DNA from: Plantactinospora mayteni
Lineage (GTDB): Bacteria > Actinomycetota > Actinomycetes > Mycobacteriales > Micromonosporaceae
Assembly: GCF_016862935.1 (NCBI RefSeq)
Contig: NZ_BONX01000052.1
Coordinates: 100,341-164,340, forward strand
Reading direction: 5' to 3'
Length of the DNA: 64,000 nucleotides
In this document: positions 25,041 to 33,600 of the stretch, piece by piece
Layout of the letters: each line of letters opens with the position of its first letter
Numbering within the stretch: position 1 is the first letter of the stretch
Position numbers and translations under genes: made by a program
Notes under the pieces: model-generated
Database searches by the model: none
The model's input: the letters and a program-made list of their open reading frames with translations, nothing else
What the model was told of the DNA's origin: nothing

Positions 25041-26150
25041 ATGCCCAGCCCTCCCGTGGCCGTCGCGCTGATCGGCGTACTGACCGGGCTGCCGGCGCCG
25101 CCGGCCGCCGCCCCGGCCACGCTCGGTTGTCCCACCGCGGCGAACGCCACCTCGACTGTCGCCCGTGAGCCAACCTGGTCGCATCACTGGCTGGCGCCCG
25201 GCCGGCTCGCCCCGCACACCGGGGCGGGGATCACGGTCGCGGTGGTGGACACCGGTGTGAACACCAGTCATCCGCAGCTCGCCGGCAGGATCGCGAAGGG
25301 GTACGACGTGATCCGTGACCGGGCCGGGGCCACGGTCGACCACACCGGACACGGCACCGCGGTGGCCAGCATCATCGCCGCCAAGCCGATGCCGAACACC
25401 GCACTGATGGGCCTCGCCCCGGGGGTACGGATCCTGCCCGTCCGGGTAAGTGACTGCGCCCGTACGGTCCTCGACCGGGACGTCGATCCGGTACGCCTGG
25501 CGGACGGGATCCGGTGGGCGGCGGACAACGGCGCACGGGTCATCAACGTGTCGCTGGCCGTACCGGAGAGCCACGGGCGACTGCGCGCCGCTGTGGAACA
25601 CGCCCTGCGCCGCGACGCCGTGGTGGTCGCGGCGACCGGCGACGCGCGGAGCAGCGCGACGTCGTACCCGGCCGGGTATCCGGGGGTCATCGCCGTCGGC
25701 GCGCTCGACGAGGAAGGGAACGTGGCCGGGATCCGGGCACAGATGGACCTGGTGGCGCCCGGCGACGAGGTGCTCGCCGCCGCCCCGCGCTCGGGGCACA
25801 TCGTCTGGGCGGGCACGGACGCGGCGGCGCCGGTGGTGAGTGCCACGGCCGCGCTCGTCCGGGCTGCCACGCCGAGCGCCACTGTGGACCAGGTACGCAC
25901 CCGGCTGGCCAACACCGCCACCCCGCTGCCGAACGCGCCGGGAGCGGTCGACCCTTACCGCGCCATGCGCGACCTGCTCGCCTCACCGGCTCCGGTGCCT
26001 CCCGTGGTGATGGACCTGCGGCCACCGGACCGGATCGAGTCGCCCTGGCCGCGACGGGCCGGCCCGTGGGCGGGACTGCTCGCCGTCGCCGCGTTGTTCG
26101 TGCTGACCGTGCTCTGGCTGCGGTCCCGCGCCGTCCGGGAGGATCGGTGA
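25041..26150 (+). CDS. mycP: Mycosin-like subtilase of the ESX locus, with catalytic Ser and oxyanion Asn both replaced
   Basis: A 369-residue S8 protease-fold protein with signal peptide (1-25), subtilase domain and C-terminal transmembrane helix (about 343-363), the MycP layout. D70 (VAVVDTG) and H104 (HTGHGTAVAS) are present. The motif that should be GTSxAAP is GTDAAAPVVS, so position 260 is Asp, not Ser. The oxyanion motif AAxGN reads AATGD with D201. It is therefore probably a pseudoprotease. MycP is known to have a protease-independent structural role in ESX membrane complexes, which this copy could keep. The ATG follows a leaderless-type -10; the gene's stop overlaps the next start. 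Confidence 0.85.
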   Translation: MPSPPVAVALIGVLTGLPAPPAAAPATLGCPTAANATSTVAREPTWSHHWLAPGRLAPHTGAGITVAVVDTGVNTSHPQLAGRIAKGYDVIRDRAGATVDHTGHGTAVASIIAAKPMPNTALMGLAPGVRILPVRVSDCARTVLDRDVDPVRLADGIRWAADNGARVINVSLAVPESHGRLRAAVEHALRRDAVVVAATGDARSSATSYPAGYPGVIAVGALDEEGNVAGIRAQMDLVAPGDEVLAAAPRSGHIVWAGTDAAAPVVSATAALVRAATPSATVDQVRTRLANTATPLPNAPGAVDPYRAMRDLLASPAPVPPVVMDLRPPDRIESPWPRRAGPWAGLLAVAALFVLTVLWLRSRAVREDR

Positions 26151-26800
26151 TCGATCGGGTCGAGGCGGTGCGGCAGGCCCGGGAATGGGCCCGCCAGGAG
26201 CTGGGCAGCGAGGATCCGGGCATCGCCGAGTTCGAGGCGGGGTACGTCGTCTGGGACCGCTCGACGCACGTCGGCGATACGGCGCCGACCCAGGTTGGCG
26301 CGGCCCGCGGCGTGCTGGACCGGGCGACGGGTCAGTGGTCCCTGTGGCCGTGCCTGCCGGTGGACGAGGTGATCCGGCTCTACCTGAACCATCGCGCCGG
26401 ATCGGCCCGCTTCCCGGACGACGTGCGGACGATGCTGCGGCTGTCCGGCTGGGTGCCCGGACGCGACGGCTCCGCACTGCTCGGAAGCTGGTGCCGCCGG
26501 CACGGGGTCGACGACGAGGTACTGTTCCCGGCGGCCCGGGCCAGCGCCGCCGACTTCGGCGGACTCACCATCGTCGGATATCGGTTCACCCCGACCCCCG
26601 ACGACCTCGTCCCGCCGCCGCATTCGGACCTCGCGGAGCGGCTCGGCCTTCGGGTGTGGCAGATCGCGGCCGGTGACGCACGGCTGCTGGTGATGGACGA
26701 GTCTGGCGCGGTGCACCGACGTGACTCCTCGGGCGATCTGCCCTTCGCACCGACCGTGGACGAGGCGGTGGTCCGCCTGGTCCGGGGAGAGGACGACTGA
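26147..26800 (+). CDS. Uncharacterised 217-residue protein coupled to the mycosin gene
   Basis: GTG start overlapping the mycosin stop (GTGA) sets the start. The N-terminal half contains YVVWDRSTHVGD, GVLDRATGQWSLWPCLP and IRLYLNHRAG, a pattern resembling small YrhB/Imm35-type domains (a stored value read-out followed by DxxTGxxxxWP). The C-terminal half ends in VWQIAAGDARLLVMDESGAVH. No signal peptide, no transmembrane helix. The family resemblance is weak. It could be a cytoplasmic accessory or immunity factor of the T7SS cargo. Confidence 0.55.
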   Translation: MIDRVEAVRQAREWARQELGSEDPGIAEFEAGYVVWDRSTHVGDTAPTQVGAARGVLDRATGQWSLWPCLPVDEVIRLYLNHRAGSARFPDDVRTMLRLSGWVPGRDGSALLGSWCRRHGVDDEVLFPAARASAADFGGLTIVGYRFTPTPDDLVPPPHSDLAERLGLRVWQIAAGDARLLVMDESGAVHRRDSSGDLPFAPTVDEAVVRLVRGEDD

Positions 26801-26834
26801 CCGGACACCTCCCCCGGCTGCGGCGGGACCGTCC

Positions 26835-27131
26835 CTACATGTGGTGCGCCCGCATCATCGTGACCAGTTCGCTCTCGGCGTCGGACATGAGCGCGTGCGA
26901 CCCGCTGATCTTGCCCTGGATCTGGCCACCCATCTCCATCAGGACGCGCGCGGCGTCCCGCCATTCGGCGCGGAGCATCTCGTATTCCTGTACGGAGCTG
27001 CCCCGCCAGGTCGTCATCAGCTCCTCGATGTGCTTCTCGATGGAGGTGAGCCGCTGGTTCATGTTCTCCATGGCCTGCCCGTACGCGGCGGCGCCCGTGG
27101 TCATGGTCGCGCCGACCATACGAATCTGCAT
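26835..27131 (-). CDS. WXG100-family protein (ESAT-6-like)
   Basis: A 98-residue two-helix protein with the central turn WRGSS at about 42-46, exactly the WXG100 size and design. Forms a helical hairpin dimer exported by ESX machinery. GGAGG lies 7 nt before the ATG. It follows the other WXG gene by 16 bp, so the pair forms an EsxA/EsxB-like operon next to EccB. The C-terminus (SELVTMMRAHHM) does not show a clear YxxxD/E export signal; the partner may carry it. Confidence 0.85.
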   Translation of the reverse strand: MQIRMVGATMTTGAAAYGQAMENMNQRLTSIEKHIEELMTTWRGSSVQEYEMLRAEWRDAARVLMEMGGQIQGKISGSHALMSDAESELVTMMRAHHM

Positions 27132-27146
27132 GACAGGTCCTCCCGA

Positions 27147-27527
27147 TCAAACCTTCAGGGCGGCGTAGACGCCGCTGGACGTGTTGCCGTCGAGCGCGGT
27201 GCCGGGGATGCCCTCACCCAGGTCGATCATCGAGGCTCGGATCTGCGAGTCGGTGAACTCGTGCTTCTCGGCGACCCGGTTGAGGAGTTCGGCGAGCCCT
27301 TCCAGAGCCGTCCTGATCCGGTCGAGCTGCTGCTGGTAGCCGGTGTTGACCTCGCCGAACATCGCGCCACCGGCGCCCATCCAGTCCTCGGGCATCTGGC
27401 TGGTGCCGGTCTGGATGGCGCCCTTGACCTCGCTTTCGATCAGGTTGGCCTGGACGCGCACCTGACCGGAGGTTTCCCGCATCTCTTCGAGGTAGTTCTG
27501 CACCAGTTCCTCTGTGCCGCCTGCCAC
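27147..27527 (-). CDS. WXG100-like protein, partner of the adjacent WXG100 gene
   Basis: A 126-residue helical protein with WMG at about 46-48 in the turn (PEDWMGAGGAMFGEV). GTG 27527 is chosen because GGGAG is 5 nt upstream; the frame could begin 5 codons earlier. The C-terminal extension after the second helix is unusual for WXG100 (GTALDGNTSSGVYAALKV). Its place directly before the other WXG gene suggests that the two heterodimerise. Confidence 0.75.
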   Translation of the reverse strand: MAGGTEELVQNYLEEMRETSGQVRVQANLIESEVKGAIQTGTSQMPEDWMGAGGAMFGEVNTGYQQQLDRIRTALEGLAELLNRVAEKHEFTDSQIRASMIDLGEGIPGTALDGNTSSGVYAALKV

Positions 27528-27605
27528 GGCCGCTCCCTTCACTGGTTGGGTCCCGTCCGGCGCGACGAGCTGACGCCAGAGTACTGTGGACGATTGCCTC
27601 GGACT

Positions 27606-27623
27606 GTCCCACCTATCTGGGAC
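27606..27623. promoter_or_regulatory. Small inverted repeat between eccB stop and the WXG pair
   Basis: GTCCCA, six-base spacer, TGGGAC. It lies 43 bp after the eccB stop and 79 bp before the WXG start on the same strand, so it can be either a weak terminator for eccB or an operator/5'-leader hairpin for the WXG pair. Confidence 0.4.
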
Positions 27624-27665
27624 GCCCGGCCGTTACCACCCCGTGATTCGCGACGTTCCACCGAC

Positions 27666-29048
27666 TCACGTCGGCGCCCGGGTCGCCGCCGCCGGATCCA
27701 GGGTCGGGCCGTGCGGTATCCGGGCCATCAGGCCGGTGGGGAGCGAAACCGCCTGTGTCGCCTGGTATCCGAGCTGGCCCAACACCTCCGTGGTCGGCAC
27801 CGGATAGGCGATTCCGTGGTCCGTCACCAGCAACCACGTGCCGCCGGTGGCGTCCGGCGTCGGCTTTGCCAGCACCACCACGCCCCGCCCCGGCTCCACC
27901 GCCACGTGGTCGGCGAGCGGCACCCCGGCCGCCGTGGCCGGCGGGCGGGTCGCGGTGTCCGGGTTCCCGACGAGCGGCACGCCGACGGTCACGGTTCGCC
28001 CGTCGCCGGCGTCGGCGACCCAGGTGCACACCGCGCTACCCGCTACGACCGGTAGCACGGTCGGGGGTGGCCCGGTGGGCAGGAGGCCGCCGGTCGGCAG
28101 GTCCCCGTCGACCGTCAACGGCGTGCCGCCGACCAAAGCCGGGTTGGCCGGGCCGGGATAGGCCGGGTCGGCCAGCAGGATCCGTGCCTGCAACGCGGTG
28201 ATCCGGTCGACGCTGTTCAGCTTCGCCAGGTAGTGCTGCTGGGTAGCCGGGTCGAGCAGCACCTCGCCGACCTTCGTGCCCTTGCGCCAGGCGGTCTCCC
28301 GCCCCCGGTTGGCGACCTTGACCGCGCCCAGCGGCGCGCCGGCCGGCAGTACGTCGAGCCAGGCGAGCGTCACCGGATGAGCCTGGTTCGGCGCGACCCG
28401 CAGCGCGTTGGTGACGATGGCGTCGTCCCGGATGGCGTGCCGCCGGCCGTACCAGATCAGGTGCCGGGCACCGGTCGGGTCCACCACCAGCACCGCGGCC
28501 GAGCCGAGCGGGCTGCCACCGGCCGGCTGCCAACCCGCGTACACGTGGGTGAGTGGCACCGGGTAGCCGGCCGCGTCGCGGGCGGCCAGACCGCAGACGG
28601 CCCAGGCACCGGTACGCAGCTTCTTCGGGTCGGGCAGGTTGTCCGGCGCCCCGGCGATGCCCACCTGCGGCCCCTTCGGCCAGGTCAACGATGCCCGGGC
28701 GACCTGGTACGGGTCCTTGGGCCGGGACAGCAGCAGCCGGGCCGAGGCGTAGTTCGCCACCGGGTACAGGGTGCGCAGGTCCGTCCGGCAAAAGTATTTG
28801 GTGCCGGTCTCCCGTTCGATGACGACCGCGTCGCAGGCCTGCCAGCGCTTGTTGCCGCTGGGGAAGAACTTCCCGTAGATGCCGACCGCGGCGAGCGCGA
28901 TCACCGTCACCATCAGCGCGGCGAGCGTGGCGCCGCCGAGCCGCCGGCCGGGCCAGTCCAACGGGTCGGGCTTCTGCGCGATCAGGGCGGCGGTGAGCCG
29001 CCCGCGCAGGAACTGTCGGGAGTGGATGAGATCACGGCGGGTCAGCAC
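27666..29048 (-). CDS. eccB: ESX core component EccB
   Basis: A 460-residue type II membrane protein of the T7SS core. It begins with the family signature TRRDLIHSRQFLRGR (residues 3-17), then DPLDWPGRR, a transmembrane helix at about 41-63 and a periplasmic domain with CDAVVIERETGTKYFC, KVGEVL and a conserved Cys pair further on. GTG 29048 is chosen because EccB proteins begin close to TRRDL; the open frame upstream lies inside eccD. It is 28 nt behind eccD in the same operon. Confidence 0.9.
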   Translation of the reverse strand: MLTRRDLIHSRQFLRGRLTAALIAQKPDPLDWPGRRLGGATLAALMVTVIALAAVGIYGKFFPSGNKRWQACDAVVIERETGTKYFCRTDLRTLYPVANYASARLLLSRPKDPYQVARASLTWPKGPQVGIAGAPDNLPDPKKLRTGAWAVCGLAARDAAGYPVPLTHVYAGWQPAGGSPLGSAAVLVVDPTGARHLIWYGRRHAIRDDAIVTNALRVAPNQAHPVTLAWLDVLPAGAPLGAVKVANRGRETAWRKGTKVGEVLLDPATQQHYLAKLNSVDRITALQARILLADPAYPGPANPALVGGTPLTVDGDLPTGGLLPTGPPPTVLPVVAGSAVCTWVADAGDGRTVTVGVPLVGNPDTATRPPATAAGVPLADHVAVEPGRGVVVLAKPTPDATGGTWLLVTDHGIAYPVPTTEVLGQLGYQATQAVSLPTGLMARIPHGPTLDPAAATRAPT

Positions 29049-29076
29049 GACATCGTCCCCGTCCGGTGCGTACCAC

Positions 29077-30474
29077 TCATCCGAACAGCCCTCGGGCCAG
29101 ACCGAACAGCCCCAGGACGGCGCAGGCGAACAGGGGAGCGAGGACGACACAGACGATCTCGATGATGTCGCCGACCCGGCCGAGGGTGGGCGGGAGCGGG
29201 CGTCGGACCGCCGCGGCGGCCACGCCGTACGTACCGGCGGCGACCGCGAGCAGCCCGGCCAGGACCGGGATGAGCAGGTCACCCCGGGTCGCCGGGGCGA
29301 GGGTCAGCCAACCCGCGCCGAGCAGCAGGTGCGCGCCGACCAGCGCGGTGAGCCCGAGCGGGATCCGGTGCCGGACCGCCGCGAAGGTGCGCATCCGCAG
29401 CGCGCAGATCAGCACCACCAGCGCGGCCAGGATGGACGCGCTGACGTCGGCTTCCCGGACGAGCACCGCCACGCAGAGCGTCAGGATCGCGGCGCTTCCG
29501 GCGAGCACGCCGGTGAGCAGTTCGTCCGCCCGCCGCACCAGCGCCGCCAACTGGGCCAGCGGCGGCAGCGTGGCGACCTCCGACAGGTCCTGCCCCGGCC
29601 GGGGTACCTCCGGGGTGGGCAGGCCGCCCTGCGCCGAGGCCAGCCGGGGCAGCACCGGGGCCAGCAGGACCAGCCCGGCGGCCACGCCGGCGGCTGCGGC
29701 GGCCGGGCGTACCTCGGTGGCGACCAGTGCCCAGATCGCGCCGAGCAGGCCGATGGTGAGACCGGCGTACCAGACCGGCCGGTGCAGGTCGAGCCCGGCC
29801 AACCCGAGCGCGGCGGCGAGCAGCAGCGCGGCGGAGCCCACCAGCAGTGGCCAGGGGGCCAGGGCGGCCCCGAGGTCCGTCGGGCCGGGCACCAGCGCGC
29901 CGCCGACGGCGGCGTAGCCCATCCCGTACGTCCCGAGCAGCGTGGCCAGCGGGGGTTCCCGGCGCCAACGGGCGACCGCGGCCCCGGCGCCGACCAGGAC
30001 CGCGGCGACCGCCAGCGCCACCTGGCCGGTTCGGACCAGGGCGGGTCCGGCCAGCAGGAGCAGGACCAGCGCGCCACCGAGCACGACGGCGGTGGCGGCC
30101 AGCCCGGCCCGGAAGGTCGAGTTCGCGTTCCACACCCTGCCCTGCCGGGCGGCGCCCTCCGCCACGCCGTCGGCGAGGTCGTCGTAGCCGGGCTCCGGCC
30201 AGTGCTGGTCGCGTGGCGAGAGCAGCAGCACCTCGCCGTCCCGGACCCCGAGCGCGGTCAGCGACTTGACCGGCTCCAGCACGCTGCCGTCCAGCCGCCG
30301 GACGACCCAGCCGCCGTGCGGCACGCCGTCCTCGGCGAGTCCGTCGCCGCCGTGCCGCAGCAGCGCGGGTTGCAGGTAGGTAAGCGGCAGATGGTCGGGC
30401 AGGGCCATGTCCACCCGCCGCCTCGGAGTCATCAGGACGATACGGGTGAGACCGATCGTGGTCGACGTCGACAT
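29077..30474 (-). CDS. eccD: ESX core component EccD
   Basis: A 465-residue integral membrane protein forming the translocation vestibule of ESX systems. Residues 1-85 are the ubiquitin-like cytoplasmic domain (GLTRIVLMTPRRRVDMALP to VRDGEVLLLSPR); about eleven transmembrane helices follow from about 100. ATG 30474 starts the ubiquitin-like domain and follows AAAAAGG by 4 nt; that ribosome site lies inside a 16-bp inverted repeat. First gene of the eccD-eccB operon, divergent from eccC. Confidence 0.92.
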   Translation of the reverse strand: MSTSTTIGLTRIVLMTPRRRVDMALPDHLPLTYLQPALLRHGGDGLAEDGVPHGGWVVRRLDGSVLEPVKSLTALGVRDGEVLLLSPRDQHWPEPGYDDLADGVAEGAARQGRVWNANSTFRAGLAATAVVLGGALVLLLLAGPALVRTGQVALAVAAVLVGAGAAVARWRREPPLATLLGTYGMGYAAVGGALVPGPTDLGAALAPWPLLVGSAALLLAAALGLAGLDLHRPVWYAGLTIGLLGAIWALVATEVRPAAAAAGVAAGLVLLAPVLPRLASAQGGLPTPEVPRPGQDLSEVATLPPLAQLAALVRRADELLTGVLAGSAAILTLCVAVLVREADVSASILAALVVLICALRMRTFAAVRHRIPLGLTALVGAHLLLGAGWLTLAPATRGDLLIPVLAGLLAVAAGTYGVAAAAVRRPLPPTLGRVGDIIEIVCVVLAPLFACAVLGLFGLARGLFG

Positions 30475-30566
30475 TGAACCTTTTTCAACCTCCCCTTGCG
30501 GTTCGTCGGACCGCAAGGTCGGACGCGGTTCGTGAGCGCCGCGCGGTTCAGGTTGAAAAAGGTTCA
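30475..30566. promoter_or_regulatory. Nested inverted repeats in the eccD/eccC divergent region
   Basis: TGAACCTTTTTCAACC (30475-30490) is repeated in perfect inversion as GGTTGAAAAAGGTTCA (30551-30566). Inside lies a second stem, CCTTGCGGT (30494-30502) with ACCGCAAGG (30510-30518), loop of 7. The outer arm nearest eccD contains that gene's ribosome site and ends at its ATG. It could be a two-site operator for both core operons, or an RNA hairpin that hides the eccD ribosome site. A TACGAT -10-like box for eccC is at 30638-30643. Confidence 0.8.
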
Positions 30567-30663
30567 TTGTGCAGCCTCACAAGGGAGCCGGTCGGCAGCG
30601 GAGGTTTCCGACGCTCTCGCCGTGGACCCGTATCCCCTACGATGCCCGGGTGAAAGCGTCCGC

Positions 30664-33600
30664 ATGGGCACACTAGTACGCAGACGACCGGCGCGACGGC
30701 TGGCTCCGCCCTATCCGCAGGGCGAGGTGGTCCTGGAGCCGGTACCGGAGATCCCGCCGCCCGGTGGCCGGTCGTGGAGCCGACTGCTCATCATGCTGCC
30801 GATGCTGGCCGGTGCCGCCGCGATCGCGCTGATGTTCGCCGGAGGCGGCGGCAGCAACCCGTTCCGTTGGCTGACCGGCGGGCTGTTCGGGATCTCGATG
30901 CTCGGCATCGTCGCGGTGCAGTTCGCGACCTTCACCACCGGCGCCAGCAAACAGGAGATGCAGCAGCAGCGCCGCGAGTATCTGTTCCAGCTCGGCCAGC
31001 AACGGGGATCGGTGCGTCGGGTCATCCGGCGGCAGCTCGCGGCGGAATACTACGCGCACCCGGACCCGGACACCCTGTGGTCCTTTGTCGACAGTGCGCG
31101 GCTCTGGGAGCGGCGATACACCGAGGCGGACTTCGGCCAGGTCCGGATCGGACTCGGTCCGCGGGACCTCGCCGCCACCCTGGCCGTGCCGCCGCCCGTA
31201 CCGGCGGAGAAGGCCGAACCGGTGAGCGCGCTGGCGCTGCACCGGTTCGTCGAGGCGTACCGGCGGGTGCCGGAGCTGCCGATGGTGCTGGCCCTGGGCG
31301 GATTCGCCCGGGTCTACCTCCGCGGCGACCAGCGCCGGGTGCGGGCGCTGGTCCGGGCCCTCCTCGCCCAGGCCGCCGTCTGGCACGCCCCGGAGGATCT
31401 GGTCATCGCGGCGTGCGCCGGCCGGGCCGCCCGGCCGCAGTGGGAGTGGGCGAAGTGGCTGCCGCACACCCTGCACCCCACCGCGACCGACGCCCTCGGC
31501 CCGGTACGCCTGATCGCCCCCACTGTCGTCGCGCTGGAGGCGATGCTGGAAAGCCTGGTCGCGGACCGGCCGAGGTTCGACCCGACGGCCACCGAGGCGC
31601 AGTTCGACGGCGCGCACCTGCTCGTGGTGATCGACGGCGGCGATCCGGCCGGCTCCGACCACCTGCTGATCGACGGCGGCGTCGAGGGTGCCACCGTCCT
31701 CGACCTCACCAGCGAGCCGCCACGCAACCTGGACCGGGCCACCATCGTCCTCGACGTGACCGCCGACGGCGAGTTGCGGGCGACCACGTACGCCTCGCAG
31801 CAGCCGCTGGGCCGGGCGGACGCGCTCAGCCTGGTCGCCACGGAGGCCCTGGCGTTGCAGCTCGCGCCGCTGCGGTTGGCCGGTGCGGGCGGGCCGGACC
31901 GGGCGATGAACGCCGAGCACGGCCTGGCCGAACTGCTCGGGCTCGGCGACCCGTACGAGTACGACGCGGCGGTGGGCTGGGCGCCCCGGCCGCACCGGGA
32001 ACGGCTGCGGGTGCCGATCGGGATCGGGCCGGACGGGGCCAAGGTGGAGCTGGACCTGAAGGAGTCGGCACAGGACGGGATGGGGCCGCACGGCCTGCTG
32101 ATCGGGGCGACCGGCTCGGGCAAGTCGGAGTTGCTGCGCACCCTGGTGCTGGCGTTGGCGGTGACCAACTCGTCGGAGACGCTCAACTTCGTGCTCGTCG
32201 ACTTCAAGGGCGGGGCGACCTTCGCCAGTCTGGACCGGCTGCCGCACACCAGCGCGGTGATCACCAACCTCGCCGACGAGCTGCCGCTGGTGGACCGGAT
32301 GACCGATGCCATCAACGGCGAGTTGATCCGCCGGCAGGAGCTGCTGCGCAGGGCCGGCAACTACGTCTCGCAGCGTGACTACGAGCGGGCCCGGGCGGCC
32401 GGGGTGCCGCTGGCGCCACTGCCGACCCTGCTGGTGGTCTGCGACGAGTTCAGCGAACTGCTCAGCGCCAAGCCCGACTTCATCGACATGTTCGTCCAGA
32501 TCGGACGGCTGGGCCGGTCGCTCGGCGTCCATCTGCTGCTGGCCAGCCAACGGTTGGAGGAGGGGCGGCTGCGCGGGCTCGACACGCACCTGTCGTACCG
32601 GGTCGGGTTGCGTACCTTCTCGCCGGTGGAGAGCCGTACGGTGCTCGGCGTCAACGACGCGTACGAGCTGCCCCGCGCGCCTGGGCACGGGTTCCTCAAG
32701 TTCGGCACGGAGCCGCTGGTCCGGTTCCGGGCCGCGTACGTCTCCGGAGCGCACCGGCGGGCCGGCACGGCCGAGCCGGCCACCGGCGACGAGCGAATCC
32801 GGATCTACACCTCGGGGTACGTCCCGGTGGACGACCCGGCCGACAGCGAGGCCGAGGCTCGGCGGGGCGAGGCCGGCCCCGACGGCCAGGGCTCGGGCGA
32901 CGAGCGGCGGGCCCAGGCGGGTCCCGACAAGGGCGGTGCGGGCGACGGGCGGCGGGCCGACGTCGAGCCGGACGAGCCGGCCGGGGAGACGCTGCTGGAG
33001 ATCCTCACCAAGCGTCTGACCGGGCGCGGCGTGCCCGCGCACCAGGTGTGGTTGCCGCCGCTGTCCACCCCGCCCAGCCTCGGCGAACTGCTCGACGGCG
33101 GGGAACCCGAGCCGCTGCGCGTGGCGGTCGGGGTGGTGGACCGCCCGTTCGAACAGCGCCGCGACCCGCTCTGGCTGAACCTCTCCGGTGCCGGTGGCCA
33201 CGTCGTCGTGGTCGGTGCGCCGCAGTCCGGCAAGAGCAGCCTGCTGCGTACGCTGATCGTCAGCCTCGCGCTCAGCCACACCCCGCGCGACGTGCAGATC
33301 TACTGCCTTGACTTCGGCGGCGGCGTGCTCGCCTCGGTCCGGGACCTGCCGCACGTCGGCGGGGTGGCGGCCCGCCGGGACGCGAACCAGATCCGCCGCA
33401 CCATCGCGGAGGTGGAGACCGTCCTGGCCGCCCGCGAACAGCTCTTCACCGAGCGTGGCATCGACTCCGTGGCCACGCTCCGCCGGATGCGCGGCGCGGG
33501 CGAGCTGCCGGAGGAACGGTTCGGTGACGTCTTCCTGGTGGTGGACGGCTGGGCGACGATCCGGGACGAATTCGAGGACCTGGCCGAGCGGATCATCGCG

